A program made the translations under genes and the position numbers. Positions 32,341 to 45,780 of a DNA stretch of 64,000 nt are shown piece by piece. This stretch comes from Cryptomeria japonica (taxonomy: Eukaryota > Streptophyta > Pinopsida > Cupressales > Cupressaceae): positions 41,345,140 through 41,409,139 of the forward strand of contig NC_081411.1 in NCBI RefSeq assembly GCF_030272615.1, given 5' to 3'. Below the pieces are notes generated by a model. The model was not told the origin of the DNA. It was given only the letters and a program-made list of their open reading frames with translations, and searched no databases. How positions within the stretch are numbered: position 1 is the first letter of the stretch; each line of letters opens with the position of its first letter.

Positions 32341-34619
32341 CATGTGACCTTCAAACGCTTTATCCCTTCACTTGGCGGATTCCACCAGCTTCAATCATCC
32401 TATGCCTATCTTAGGCAATTTTACAAGCTTAAATGATCTCTTGGAATTTTCATGCCTGAAGGCTCAACTGACCTCACGGATTCATAGGCTCCTCCATTCA
32501 TAACATCATCGTCTCATGGACTGATTACGGGCACGCTCAAAAGGACGCGAGCCACTCTACGTGGAACTCAACAGGGCGATGACGAAAAGACCAAAAAGAG
32601 GAAAGGGGACCCTGTCAACGATAGGGAGCATGTGCAACACACAACAAGAACCAAAGTTGATTATGATCTCTTTTGAACATTGTTTTGTTTGCCAATGTTT
32701 TTTTTGATAAGTTGTTGTTTATGTCCCTTTTTTATGATTGACTTTTTAACAAGCATGGAAGACAAGATGTTTGTTTGAATTTGAAAGAAGACACTCGTGC
32801 ACATTCAACAAAAAATCCTAAGGCTGGCAAGGACAATAATTGTTGATTCCCCTAGCAAATAAAATACCACATTCAATCAGATAGTTAGAACCAAGCTTTA
32901 AATTTCTGGGTCATCACTTCCCAAGAAATTTACTATCTTTAATTGAGGGGTATCTTTGGCATGCACACATCACAACGCTTGAGTCAACAAATAAAAGGTT
33001 TTTGGCAAATATAAACACAAAGGGTTCTAGTCAAGGCATCCATTTAAGTGGCCATAATCAACAAAGTTCTTCAATCTATTAAAGGAGGCCTCCCAGCCTG
33101 CAAAGGTTATGTTCTATAGGTTTTTGCGTGCCACGTGGACACTGAGGGAGACATGATGTCGTTATGACAACATGTAGCACTCATCGCTTGTGAATTTTGT
33201 CACAAATGCATTTATTTATAGTGGCTTGGAGGAGCTTGGCTTTAGCCTGTTACCACTTGGGTCATTTCCTCTCACCCGGCCTTATAGGCTAATTGAGAGG
33301 CAAACCCTCTAAAGACTAGAACATACAAAGAATCTAAGAAGACAAAGAAATAACTTGTTCCTTGACCTTAAGAAATTGAAGCATGCTCTAAACTACAAAA
33401 CATAAACACTTTGTTTTGATAAGATTCTTTGACCGCGTCCTGCACCAAATGCGTTAGTAGTTTGCATTTTAAACTTTGATTTGCATTTGCCGCAAAGCTA
33501 GTGTTAACATTATTTCGTAGTCATCCGTAGGTGACATTTTGATCGAGTGGCACCCATTCCTTTTGATTTTCTAGCAATGCTCCCTGTATAAAACATGTGA
33601 GCTAGGTGTCATCTCGGCGTTGCTTCTGATCGCTTTCTTTTCTTGTTCAGAGTTTGGGAGAACGTGGAGTTTCTACGTGGCTCAGTTTTTATGGCATGAC
33701 ACTCCTCTCGGCCCCACCATCCATTGCGTAAAGGTAAAGATACTTGGCATCTTTGTGTTGCGCGGTCAGATGATCTCTCTGCACTCGATTTTTGTTCTAC
33801 CCTGAGCTACCACATGTGCTCCATGATAGTTCATGAATCAGGCTATGATTTGTATCACGATTTTCTTGTTGCGCAGGTGCAGGGGTCACCATGATATGGT
33901 AGAAATAACAACTTCGGGGGTGATTTTGCTGGGTATGATCTCATGGGATGCCACGATAGGTTTTCTTGTCACAAGCGGTTGCTGGAAGGTTGTTGATGCG
34001 GCGAGCTGTTAGTTGAGCCAAGGGTTCTATTTATGCTTATATTTTCCTTGTTTAGGAGGTTCAGACTTTTAGAGAGTTTTTTTAAAAATTTGGCTCATTA
34101 AGAAGCCTTTATGTTAATAAAATTTGGTGAATGATAATTGTATCAGATTGTGCCCATGGCCTTTGTGATGATTTTCTTTGAAGTTTAATATATTAACTTC
34201 TGTGTTATTTTCTAGTTCATTAACTTCTATGATGTTTATTGTGAGACTCTGTGGATTAAACTATGTCATGAGACTTGTTATCTGTTGGATGAATGGTTAA
34301 ATGTCACTTTATGTTAAATGAGTTCTTATTTAATCTCTCTCAAATGGTTCTAGGCATGTAGATTATTGAATGAGCTTTAAAACTGTATCTCTCTGGGTTT
34401 TATATGCTATTAATACTATTCTAAAATGGTTTGATGTATCACCTAAGCAGTGTAAATCATTTGCTTTTGAAATTTCCTCTTTCCCTTTTTCTCCCCCAGT
34501 TATATGTAGAGATGACTTCTCAAAACCGGAGGTCATTCAGTGAGTTTCACGCAATAGGTCCCCCATCATTGAATTTCCCATAAGGTTGTTCAAGTTTAAG
34601 GTAAAATTAAGAGTTAACA
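32341..34619 (+). repeat. Probable 5' LTR of the older gypsy element (left end unresolved)
   Basis: The right part ends GAGTTAACA 10 bases before a primer-binding site, and a TATAAAA box lies at 33587-33593, so this is LTR sequence. The left boundary cannot be fixed because the element has lost its 3' LTR. A TGTCAAC at 32613, preceded by a purine-rich run, is one candidate start. A short plus-strand stretch at about 32520-32670 reads like a decayed coding tail. Confidence 0.45.
33587..33593 (+). promoter_or_regulatory. TATA box in the older gypsy LTR
   Basis: TATAAAA inside the presumed LTR, about 1.0 kb before the primer-binding site, in the correct orientation for the downstream gag. Confidence 0.4.
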
Positions 34620-34629
34620 GTTATTTTTC

Positions 34630-34647
34630 TGGCACGCCTGGTGGGAC
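34630..34647 (+). promoter_or_regulatory. Primer-binding site of the older gypsy element
   Basis: TGGCACGCCTGGTGGGAC, one base different from the site at 9231-9248. Confidence 0.65.
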
Positions 34648-34676
34648 CTGAATTTTGAATAAGATTAAGCTAGTAT

Positions 34677-35930
34677 ATGAGCCACAGACCCGTTACCAGG
34701 ATCCAGCCAACTTTGAATCCCATTTTTCTTATTTCACCCCTAATAAACGTCCATCAACCTACTACCTCCTCTTCCCAGAACCCACCTATTTTCCCTGTGG
34801 CTAGTCCTATAATAGTAATGACTCAGATTCCTCCCCAAAATTTTGTGAAATGGAATAATGGAATCCCTCTCATTCCTCCAGTCCTACCTGTAGTATGCTG
34901 ACCGATTCCCTCTATCACGTTGAAAGTTGTCCCTAAATTCATTGGAGAATGTCCCAAAACCCCTAGGGAGCACCTGCAAGATATAGCCAATGTCTTCACA
35001 GTCCATAGTATAACTGAACAAAATGTAGCTTTGAGATTGCTTGTAGCATCTTTCAAAGGGAGAGCTCTAGACTGGTATAGGTCCCTTGCTCCAAATTCTA
35101 TAGGTGATTGGGATCAGATGGGAGACCACTTTTTTCAGAGGCTCTCCTACAAGGTTGACAAGTCATCCTTGATTCATCAATTGATTACTGTAAAGAGAGC
35201 CCCTCAGGAAGCAGTAACAAAATTCAACTTAAGATTTTAGAGGACTTGGCAAAGAATACCACTGTCCGCCCATCCGTAGCTGACATTGTGTTTGTTTTCT
35301 ATCTGAAGGCCTTCAACTCCGACATATTAGTGATGATTCAATCGCTTGGAGGCAATACTCTCCCTCAATCATTTAATTTGGCAGTCTCCATAGAAAATAA
35401 TCTGATCGATGATGGGAAGCTCTCGCCATGACCACTCATGCCCGTCTTTCCAAAGCTATCAAACCAAGTCCCAAAACCAGTCATGCCTAGCTCATCCGCT
35501 TCCCAATCCATGTATGCATATATTGACTCCCAACAACCAAGTTCACCTCCTCCCTCATCCTTGGCTATAGAGGTCAGTTATATGAAAAATTTATTGAGAT
35601 CTTTCTCGAATGAAATAGTCAATGTGAAAAGGTCCCAAAGCCCACTAGCTAGACCCCCTTTCCAACACAATTATCAAGGAAATAGGCCTTCTTATCAGCA
35701 AAACCAATATGCAAATAGCCGGACTTCCCCAAACCAGCCAAATGGCCAGATAGTTTCAGTACCCAATCCTTTACAGATTGTCTACCCTAACACTGGTAAA
35801 GAGTTGACAGTGAGAAAATAATCTGGCAGATGATACCAATTCTTCGTGTTTTCCATGTAACAATGCCCACGCCCCAAGGAATTGTCCAAGAGGCAACTAC
35901 AACAAAAGGTTATAGATCAACGTAGCTGAG
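34677..35930 (+). pseudogene. gag: Gag of the older gypsy element
   Basis: A Pro/Ser-rich N-terminus, then a gag core with FIGECPKTPREHLQDIANVF, FKGRALDWYRSL and LITVKRAPQEAVTKF, typical of the retrotransposon gag domain. It is interrupted by a stop at 34899-34901 and one at 35238-35240. A frameshift follows, and the reading returns to frame at 35438. A knuckle remnant CFPCNNAHAPRNC lies at about 35848, with CX2C and a final Cys but shortened spacing to His. Not functional. Confidence 0.75.
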
Positions 35931-36231
35931 GCATGGCATCAGATGATTTGGCTTACATAGCCCCTAGCATGGATAATGCATCTTTCATTGCATAGATGCA
36001 AGGCATGTCAATGGACTAGGAGACAAAGATAGCTCCAGACCATGTGCTATTCTCTTCGATGGAAGATGAAGATGTCATGCTGACCAATGGTGTAGCCTCA
36101 TCAAACTCAAGGGCTCCTCAAGTGCAATCAGATTACAACCTCTGATTAAAGAGGCACTTCACGAGAGAGACTGTAGCACGCAAGGGAGGTTCTCTACGGA
36201 TAAAGTTCCTGAACAACTTGCAATCGCTGTT

Positions 36232-37160
36232 ATGTATCCAAGGAAGGAATTTATCCCCTATAAGCTGAGAGAGACAATGGCATTAGTGTCATTAGTATTA
36301 GATGTGGTGGAGCAGTTGAGGAAATCCCCAACCAACGTTTCTTTATGGGATCTCCTTAGTATCCCGGAGCAGAACAATTATTTGAAAGAAGCTTTGTTAG
36401 AGGTGGGTAAACCTCCCAGTGAAAATGCTACTACTTCTCCGTAGGTCAGTAAAGAAAGATTTCAGCCTCCCATAGATAAATCGCGCTCACCGATGGTGTT
36501 GACGAATGATGCCATGCCTTCGAAATCCCAAGTAGGGGGTAAGCCTAAGCCCAATCCATTCTATTGGACCCTCATAGTAGGAGATAAAATTTTACATAAC
36601 TATGATAGATTCTGGTGCCAGCACTACCATCATGCCTAAGCAAATTACTTAGGTGTTAAATATCAGGTATGAACCTTTGAATCGAGGTGTTATGCAACTA
36701 GACGGAAATAAGGTTCAGACCCTAGGTCTTATCAAGAACCTTTCACTAACATTTTTCGCATCTCCTAGTGTCACAATGTCGCAAGAGGTGGTAATTATTG
36801 ACATTCCCCCCGTTTTTGGCCTCTGCCTCTCTAGGGACTTCACCGCCAAGATAGGAGGTTACTTGTCTTTAGACTGGTCTCACCTTATCCTTCGTACTTA
36901 GTGGGGTGCCAAACTCAAAATCCTTTTAGAACCCCTTCACACCGAACATTTAGTGGATCAAGCCATGCTCAATTTCAAGCCCACTCATACCTCCATCTAC
37001 AATAAAGAGAGAAAGATAGTAGAGTTTATTGAAGATGAAGAGATAACTGGAGATATCCCACCATAACAAGAGGTTTTCCTTGATGAATTCATTGATTTTG
37101 ATCCATACTCCAATTATCATGCCACAGGTCTTGGTACCTACAACATTTTTTGACAAAGGT
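36232..37160 (+). pseudogene. Protease region of the older gypsy element
   Basis: An aspartic protease motif IDSGASTTIMP (about 36605-36640) is legible, followed by the continuing domain (36653-36901) and a decayed linker to the RNase H domain. Several stops interrupt it. Confidence 0.65.
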
Positions 37161-37224
37161 TAGATTATCCCAAAACTAGTTAAAGACCCCTTGACCCAAG
37201 AAGATATTTCCTCTGCGCTCTAGA

Positions 37225-37634
37225 CCTTGTACTTTGATGGTGCAAGATGCAAAGTAGGGTTAGGTCCTGGGATTTTCCTTACTTCACCTTTGGGTGAACA
37301 AATTGTGAAGTCTTTTTGCCTGTAGTTTGCTTGTTTCAATAATGAAGTAGAATATGAAGGGCTGATTCAAGGCCTAAGCTTGGTGGAAAGGTTGGGTATA
37401 AAGTAGTTGAAAGTTTTGGGTGACTCCGAGCTGATAGTACATCAAGTCCAGGGGATCTCCAGTGCCAAACATGTCTATATGAGATGCTACCACCATAGAA
37501 TGTGGGATCTAATCAAAAGCTTTGATGCTTTCAACATCCAAAGGATTCGTCGAAAGACAAATGCATCCGCTGATTGGATGGCCACTATTGGATCACAATT
37601 TGACCCCATTGTGGACTTTCTCATCAATCCCTAG
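37225..37634 (+). pseudogene. Archaeal-type RNase H domain upstream of RT
   Basis: LYFDGARCKVGLGPGIFLTS, NEVEYEGLIQGL, VLGDSELIVHQVQG and ASADWMATIG give the D-E-D-D pattern of the second (archaeal-like) RNase H family. It lies before reverse transcriptase, whereas in the Tat element at 8447 the same domain lies between the first RNase H and integrase. Two stops interrupt it. Confidence 0.75.
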
Positions 37635-37762
37635 GTGATTGGTGTGATTGTTCAACTAGCTATTCCTGAAATGATACCCACTGACAAGTTTTTGAAAGCA
37701 ACGATGAAATCTCTTTGTTCATTCAAAACTCCAGAGAGTTTACTAACCAATTGTAGCCTAAA

Positions 37763-39300
37763 GTGAAGGAAGCTTACGAGGATCAGATCATTCAACTGAA
37801 ATCCAACAAGCTCCCAAATGGATTGATCACCCTAGAAAATTTGTTTGATCACGATGATATTAGGAATGACAAAAAAAAACTCATGGTTGATAAGGGTGAT
37901 TATGCTGAGATGTCATTAGGAAATGGGAGAATACTCAAAGTTAGGAAGGAGGTTCCCTCAGAAGACAGAGAGATTGGTCCGATACTGCGATGAATATATG
38001 GGTGTATTAGCATGGTCATATGAAGATTTTAAAGGCTGCAATTTTATCATCATTCAACATACTATTGATCTTGACGATGGGGCCAAGTCGGTCCAGCAGA
38101 AGCAAAGACCTATCAATCCCAAGATCGAGTTCCTCATGGAACAGGAATTGAGGAAGCTGATAGAATCCAAAATCATCTATCCCATCAAGCACAGTACACG
38201 GGTGTCTAATTTGGTGCCAGTCAGGAAGAAAAATGGAGATATTCGGCTTTGTGGAGACTTCCGGGATCTGAACCAAGTATCTCTAAAGGACCATTATTTG
38301 TTGCCACCAAAGGAATAGTTGTTGAGCATGGTGGAAGGGTCAGAGATGTTCTCCATGTTGGATGGTTTCTCAGACTATAACCAAGTATTGTAAAGCCAGA
38401 AGATCAGCATAAGACAACCTTTACGACCAAATGGGGAACATTTGCTTACTAGAAGATGCCTTTTGGGCTGTCAAATGCCAATGCAACTTTTTAGAGCACA
38501 ATGGATTTGGCTTTTAGGGAGATTATTAAAAAAATCATCCTCATATATTTGGATGAATTGACTGTGTTTTCAAAACACAAAGAAGATCACTTTGATCATC
38601 TTGAACTGGTGTCCCGGAAGTGCTTAGAATTTGGCCTCTCATTAAACCCGAAGAAATGCATCTTTGGGGTTCCGCAAGGGAAATTACGAGGGCACATAGT
38701 GTCAAAGGAAGGAGTCTCCATCGATCCTAATCGAGTGAAAGCAATAAAGGAGCTTCCTCTTCTCGTCAACAAAAAGGGCATTTAGTCCTTCCTAGGAAAG
38801 GTTAACTTTGTTAGCGACTTTATCTCAGACTTTACTGGGATGGTAAGGCCCATCACTCTAAAGGTAAAAAAAGAGACGCATTTTAAATGGACCCCCGAAG
38901 CTAATGAGGCTTTTGAAAAGATCGAAGATGCCATTTTTTTAGCTCTCGTGCTCTCCAACCCGGATATGTTGAAGGAATTTATAATGTATGTTTTCTCTAG
39001 TAATTACAACATTGCTATGGTTCTCTCCCAAAAGGATGTAGATAAAAGAAGTGATCACCCCATAGATTTCCATTCAAAAACTCTGAAGGAGTATGAGGCT
39101 AAGTACAATTTTGTAGAAAAGAAAGCTTTAACTATTGTCAAAGGGCTTAAAAAGTTCAAGAATTTTATCACTTGTAACAAAACTACCATATATGTTGCTC
39201 AATCTTCAGTCAGGGAGTATATAATAGAAGGCAACATTAAAGAGAAGAGGGTGAACTGGATTACTAAAATCTTAGAAAATGACATTGATGTCAAGCCCAA
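37763..39300 (+). pseudogene. Reverse transcriptase and RNase H of the older gypsy element
   Basis: FAWSYED-like linker, NLVPVRKKNGDIRLCGDFRD, MPFGL and a catalytic YLDE (38547 region) where YLDD is expected, so the second active-site Asp is replaced by Glu. Then come NPKKCIFGV and GHIVSKEGVSIDP of the RT thumb, and an RNase H (38840-39300) with HFKWTPEANEAFEKI and EKKALTIVKGLKKF. Stops at the start of the palm region and a further stop near 38784 make it inactive. Confidence 0.8.
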
Positions 39301-39500
39301 TAAGGTAATCTACGACAAAGGTTTGTGCGAGTACATAGCCCAGGATTTTGAACCCCGAGAAGCTAAGGTTGATATAGGGGAAGTTGTAATGGTTACCTCC
39401 AATTCGATAGAGGCATGTTGGCTAAAAGATCAAAAAAAATTTATAAGGACTGGTGTTTTTCTGAAAGGTCTCCCTCCTAAAAAAAAGGAGATTCTATAGG

Positions 39501-40115
39501 ATGCAAAATAGTGGTTTCCGTCTGGTCGAAGGAGTGTTTTTTAAAAGAAATTTTGACGAAGTTTTGCTTCATTGTGTGGACCAAGACCAAGTCAGTAAGA
39601 TCCAACATGAATTCCATCATGGTCTATCAGGAGGCCACTATTCAACACAAACCACCATCATTAAGATCACTCGTTTTGGATATTTTTGGCCCTCCATGTT
39701 TAAAAATGTGCACACTCTGGTAAGAGAGTGTAAAGAATGCTAGTACTACAGTGGTAGGACTAGAAAAGCGGCCATGCCACTCAGGCTTATAATGATAGAA
39801 CAACCCTTCTCTTAGTGGGGCCACAATTTCACAGGGATGATCAACCCCCCAAGTTCAGCCAGACACAAGTGGATCTTGACTGTGACTGACTACTTCACTA
39901 GATGGCCGAGGTTGTCCCCCTGAGGATTTCATTAGAAGCTGAGATATTAACGCTCCTAGAAGACTTGGTGTGCCGATATGGTCTGGTTAAGACCATAATA
40001 TTAGATAATGCGTGAGCATTCGTAGGCTCCCAGGTCACCCAGTTCACTCTTGATAGAGGAATCTACCTGAAGACATCCTCAAACTATTACCCTTAGAGGA
40101 ATGGCCTAGCTGAGT
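39501..40115 (+). pseudogene. Integrase of the older gypsy element, 5' part
   Basis: The zinc domain FHHGLSGGHYSTQTTIIKI...CKEC is readable, then a decayed catalytic core with NPPSSARHKWI-like and YGLVKTIILDNA-like segments, ending GLAEST at the copia insertion point. The remaining piece continues at 47666. Confidence 0.7.
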
Positions 40116-40120
40116 CTACT

Positions 40121-41610
40121 TGTTGGCATTTCAATAAGATTGCTGATATGAGGATATTGAGAAGGTTGTTGGAGATTATTGATATAACTAAGAAAGGATG
40201 ATTACTATTTTAATAATATTATTTTGTCATTGATGTCAAGCAATTGATTTTCTCATTCAGTATGATGTTGCCATATCTTAAAGAGTATGTTTTGATGAGT
40301 ATAAAGATGTCGGTAAGTGACACAGAATGAAGGGGAGTAATAAGTTATTCAATGGGCAACTATTACCGAGTTAGACAGTGATGAGATTTTATTTTTTTGA
40401 TTGTTTTGATATCCTATAGATGTGTACTCATTGACTGAATTTGAATAAGAAAAGATTTCAAGCGATAGAATGAGTAAATGTTTGATACTATTCTATGTTA
40501 CCGAGTAAGAAGCTAGTCGGTAAACACTAAGGTTATCGATATCGGTTAAAGAAGGTAGAATCTCTACCGAGTAAAGTTCAGTATTAACCGAGTAACAACC
40601 GAGCAATAACAGAACACATTGGATGAATAAAACCATTATTAAATGAAGGATGCCAATGAGCTAGAGATGTATAGATGATTGGTATGTCATGCAAGAAGTT
40701 TGTTGAGGATCTACGACAATGAAAATGCAAGAGTTAGATCTACAGCTCAGATTGAACGGTCATAACCTAGCACAAGTACCAAGGAAGGAATACAAGTTCC
40801 AAGGCGAGATAAAACATTTTTCAGATTGAAGGATTCAATGAACCTAGTCAAGTATGATGATATGATGGCTAAGATTGATCATGGGAAATGTGATCAAGGA
40901 GATTAAGCGGTCAGGAATTGCTTATAAATGAGGAATTGTTGATAAACAATCATGCGAGCAAAATAGAAGAACAATGATACTACTGTAGTGATCACTGAGC
41001 ACTGAAGATTGAAGATCTGATTGGAGAACAGATTGAGAAGCCCAGCAAGGAGTAAGATAAGTCTTATGACAAGATTATTTTGAGCACATAGAGTCTGCTT
41101 TAGCATTTCAGATGTGAAGTTGCAGATATATTTTATTACTATTATTTATTTTGTAAGTGATAGAAAATCTCTTAGCCAAGTAGACCTAACAGTCTTATTT
41201 GTAAAACCTCTAGCAAGGTAACATTCTGAATGAGTGTTTGAAATCCTTTGACAAGGTCACTTCTAACAAAGTGCAAGATTCCAACAAATCTGAGGGAAAT
41301 CCCTTAACCAGGTCACATCTAACAATGTGTTTATGTAATCTATAACAAGATTGGCTTTTAACTGAGCATACTCTAGAAGGGTATATTTCTTAGTGGGTTC
41401 GAAATCCCATAGTGGCTTTTCCCTATTTGGGTTTCCACGTTAAATAAAGATTTAAATGTATTGTGATGTTTTAAGTGTCTTTGTTTATGAGTTTGAATGA
41501 TTTACAGTCCTTGTTGCATATTGAAGTAAAGGCCACCGAGGTTGAATCTGAGAATATATTGCATAATTGAGTTTATATGATTCACCCCCCCCCCTCTCAT
41601 CTAACTAACA
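40121..41610 (+). repeat. 5' LTR of copia element 1
   Basis: 1,490 bp from TGTTGGCATTTC to CTAACTAACA. A TATAAAT box lies at 40923-40929. The 3' part has paired ACAAGGTCACTTCTAACAAA-type repeats and a C-tract just before the end. No ORF. Confidence 0.9.
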
Positions 41611-41612
41611 AT

Positions 41613-41624
41613 TGGTATCAGAGC
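41613..41624 (+). promoter_or_regulatory. Primer-binding site, tRNA-iMet
   Basis: TGGTATCAGAGC, the usual plant copia site complementary to the 3' end of initiator methionine tRNA, two bases after the LTR. Confidence 0.92.
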
Positions 41625-41673
41625 TTTGGACTCCGAAAGAAAAGTTTAAAGGAACTTGAGGCAAGATCCGAAG

Positions 41674-44600
41674 ATGTATAAGAGGGATGCACCAAAGCTG
41701 AACAAGTCAAGTTTTTCCACATGGCAGAAAAGGATGAAGCTACATTTATCAGGAATTGGAGAATATGCAACATATTAACTGGAGAATGATTACACTGCAC
41801 ATATCACCTACCCGATGACAATGGAAGAGATAAAGGCAAAGCAAGAACATATTCAAGCAATGATTGAAATAACATCAGCATTGATCGACTCAGAGTTTAA
41901 TGATCTGGAAGGTTGTAATGATGCCAAAGCAATGTGGAATAAGCTCATATCTGTGTATGGTGGTGATGAACACATTCAAAGAGAAAAAGTAGATAGTCTA
42001 AGAGGACAACTTGAATCCATGAGAATGAATGAAGGTGAGAACATAATTCAATACAGTACAAGGTTAAAGGAAACTGTCAATCAAATCAAAGGAGTAGGAG
42101 GAAATATTGAAGAAAAGGATATAACAAGTAAGTTGCTTAGAACACTTCTACCTACTTATGCCATTCGAGTCTCCACAATTAATGAATTAAGGTCTATACC
42201 GAACATGCCAGTCTCTTTGGATGCTACTATCGGTAAGCTACATGCATTTGAGTTAAGTAATTTTGATAACAGTGGGTCTTCGGTAAATAAAGTTGAATCT
42301 GCATTCAGTTCTTTTCATCTCGGTGAATCTGATAATTAAAATGATAGAATGTATAAGTATGCTGAAGGAAATCACAGTGGAGGAAGTGAGAGATTTCGCA
42401 AAAACATGGAAGAAGTACACAAACTATATGAGGAAATCAGAAAGTAAGAAGAGTTTGAAGCATTATTAGCTAGAAGGTTACCGAGAGGCAAAGGTAAGTA
42501 TAAAGGAAAGTTATCATTGAAATGTTTTAACTATGATAAAATAGGACATATGGCTTCTAACTGTCCTGACAAAGAATCTAGTGAAAAGAGAGAATTCCGA
42601 GATGACAGACAAAAAGACAATCATTACAGAGGGCACCGAGACTTCAGAAGGAGAGATAAAAAGACATGCCTAGTAGCTGATGAGGAATCCAATGATGATA
42701 AATCTGATGGGACTGAGAAAGAGGAAGTTGTATATGTGGCTATCAAAGATGGATCAGATGAAGAAAGGTATGAGGAAAAAGCCTTAATATCTCACATAAA
42801 TAATAATGATTCTTGCATCATAGATAGTGGATGCTCATATCACATGACAGGAGATAAACACAAGTTTGTTAAATTAGAAGACTATGATGGAGGTTATGTA
42901 AGATTTGGTAATGATGCACCATGTCTGGTGAAAGGTAAAGGTTCTATCACACTTCTTGACAATGCTAAATGTGATGATGTATATTGGGTTGAAGGTTTGA
43001 AATACAATTTGTTGAGTTTAGCACAACTAAACAATACAGGATACCAAATAGAATTTCAGAAGGGAATTGTCAAAGTTCATGACAAACATGGAAAGTTGTT
43101 TGCTACCGGGACTCAAACAAGAGGTAATACATTTCATCTTGACTCAACTCTGAAAAATTGTCTGTATGCAAAAATAGAAGATACCTGGTTATGGTATAAA
43201 AGGTTTTGTCATGTAAATTTTGATAACCTGATCAAAATAAGTAAGAAGCACCGAGTAAGAGGTCTACCGAGCTTGGAAAAATTTGAGAATGCAATGTGTC
43301 GAGGATGCCAGATGGGTAAGATGAAAGTTCAAAGTTATTATGGTGATAAATACTTCATATTATTTGTGGATGATTACTCAAGGATGATGTCAGTTATGTT
43401 TTTAAAAGAAAAATTAGAAGCCTTTCAAATGTTCAAATGGTACAAGGAAAGAGTTGAAAATGAAACAAGAAGACAGCTGAAATGTCTAAGATCTGATACA
43501 GGAGGAGAATTCACTTCAGATGAATTTAACCTATTTTGCAATGATCATGGTATAAAGAGACAAGTGTCTGCACTGAGAACACCACAACAAAATGGGATAG
43601 CTGAAAGAAGAAATAGGTCAATTGTAGATTATGCTAGAACCCTGATGATAGAAAAGAGGGTACCTCAAACATTTTGGAGAGAAGCAATAAGCACTACAAT
43701 TTACACCCTGAACCGAGTTCAACTGAAGAAAGGAACTTTGAAGACACCGTATGAAATCTGGTATGACAAGAAACCTAATGTAAGTTATTTTAAAATATTT
43801 GGAAGTAGATGTTATATTCACAAAGATGACAGAAATGGAAAGTTTGATCAAAAAACCGAGGAAGGAACATTTCTTGGTTATTCTTCTAGAAGTAAAGCAT
43901 TTAAATGTCTGATCAAATCATCTAACAAAATAGTGGAAAGTGCAAATGTGAAAATTGATGAATTTGCAGAAAGAAATGATGAAGGAAATTCCAAAGAACC
44001 AGAAGATTATGAAGAGTATGTATACGTTCAACTAAAAAATCCTATCGAGAAAGTTAATGAAGAAAATGAAGAAAATACTTAGTTACCGAGTGATGAAGAA
44101 GATCATACAGAGCCTACCCAGCCTATATTAGCAAAATATGTTAGAAGAAATCATGTATCAAGTTAGATTATAGGAGATAAGGATGATCCAGTGATGACAA
44201 GGAACAAACTGAGACACAACACATGTTTGATATTTGAATTTGAACCGAGAATATTAAAAGAGGCTTTTAGCAATGAAGATTGGGTAAATGCTATGACATA
44301 AGAGATTGAACAAATCAAGAAAAATGAAACATGAACACTGGTCCCAAGACCAAAAGAGAAAAATGTAATTGGTACAAAATGGATCTTCAAAAAGAAGCTA
44401 AATGAAAAAGGTGAGGTCATTCAGAATAAAACAAGACTAGTTTGCAAAGGTTATGCTCAAGAAGAAGGAATAGACTATGGTGAGACCTTTGCACCTATGG
44501 CAAGACTTAAGGGAGTAAGAACATTGTTGGCATATGCTGCTTACAAAAATTTCAAGGTATATCAAATGGATGTTAAATCTGCATTTTTGAATGGTATACT

Positions 44601-45780
44601 AGAAGAAGAAGTTTATATTGAATAGCCTGAAAGATTTATTGAAGACAAGAATAAAGATCAGGTATGTAAGTTGAACAAAGCATTATATGGCCTAAAGCAA
44701 GCACCTAGAGCATGGTATGAAAGATTGCACTCTTATTTAATCAAGATTGGTTTTATGAGGACAAGTGAAAACAACAACATGTACATGAAGAATGATGAGG
44801 ACAATGGAATATTGATTTCAGCCATATTTGTTGATGATATTATTTTTTGTGGAAATGACTCTTTATGCAAGAACTTTGGAAATGAAATGTGCAAATAATT
44901 TGAGATGTCCTTAATTGGTGAAATAAATTTTTTTTTAGGTTTACAAATACTGCAAATAAAAAATGAGATTTTCATTACTCAATCCAAATATATAAAGGAA
45001 ATCTTGAAGAAATTTGGAATGGAGGATTCTAAACTTGTAAGTACTCCTATGACTACCAATTGTAAACTATCAAAGAATGATGAATCTGCATCTGTTGATG
45101 AGACACTTTACTGATCTATGATTGGAAAGTTGCAATATGTGGTTCACAGCAGGTCGGATATAGCACATGCAGTAGGCATAGTTGCAAGATTTTTTGCAGA
45201 TCCCAAAGAAACCCATATGACAACAATCAAGAGAATTTTCAGATACTTGAGAGACACTAAAGATTATGGTTTATTATATAAAAAGAGGAATGATTTTGAC
45301 TTAACAGTCTATATTGATGCTGATTGGGCAGGAAACATTGATGACAGAAAAAGTACAAGAGGAGGAGCTTTCTTCTTAGGTGAAAGACTAGTAAGTTGGC
45401 TTAGAAAGAAACAAGGATGCATTTCACAGTCAACAATTGAAGCTGAATATGTCGTTGTAGCATTGAATTGTACCAATATAGCATGGATCAAACAACTGTT
45501 GGAAGGTATGAATGAGAAAGTTACCGAGCTAGTAACTATATTCTATGATAATACTAGTGCTATCAACATTTCAAAGAATCCAGTAATGCACTCTAAGACA
45601 AAGAACATCTCTATAAAGTATCATTATCTCAGAGATGAAGTTCAAGAGAAAAAAGTTGCGCTAGAATATGTTAGTTCAAAGGAACAAATAGTAGACATCT
45701 TCACAAAGCCACTGCCAAGGGACACTTTTGAGTATCTCAAAAGCAAGTTAGGGGTCCTACCCCTATCTTCTACTCACTGA
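41674..45780 (+). pseudogene. gag-pol: Gag-Pol of copia element 1, ten nonsense codons and an integrase deletion
   Basis: One frame of 1,369 codons can be followed from ATG 41674 to the stop at 45780, interrupted by stops at 41776, 42337, 42445, 44080, 44164, 44299, 44332, 44623, 44896 and 45112. Legible domains: gag with the knuckle CFNYDKIGHMASNC (42523); protease IDSGCSYHMTG; the integrase zinc region; integrase core with FVDDYSR, the second Asp in LRSDTGGEF and the Glu in QQNGIAERRN; reverse transcriptase with [10 protein letters not shown] and FVDD; and RNase H with YIDADWAG and TKPLP. Between CQMGKM and QSYYGDKYF the ~25-30 residues that normally carry the first catalytic Asp are missing. 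No frameshift is seen. Most stops are explicable by C-to-T or G-to-A changes. Confidence 0.9.

Noticed and set aside
32613-34619. Exact 5' LTR of the older gypsy element as 32613-34619
   Set aside because: TGTCAAC and GTTAACA ends are suggestive, but without a second LTR or a target duplication the left end is not supported.
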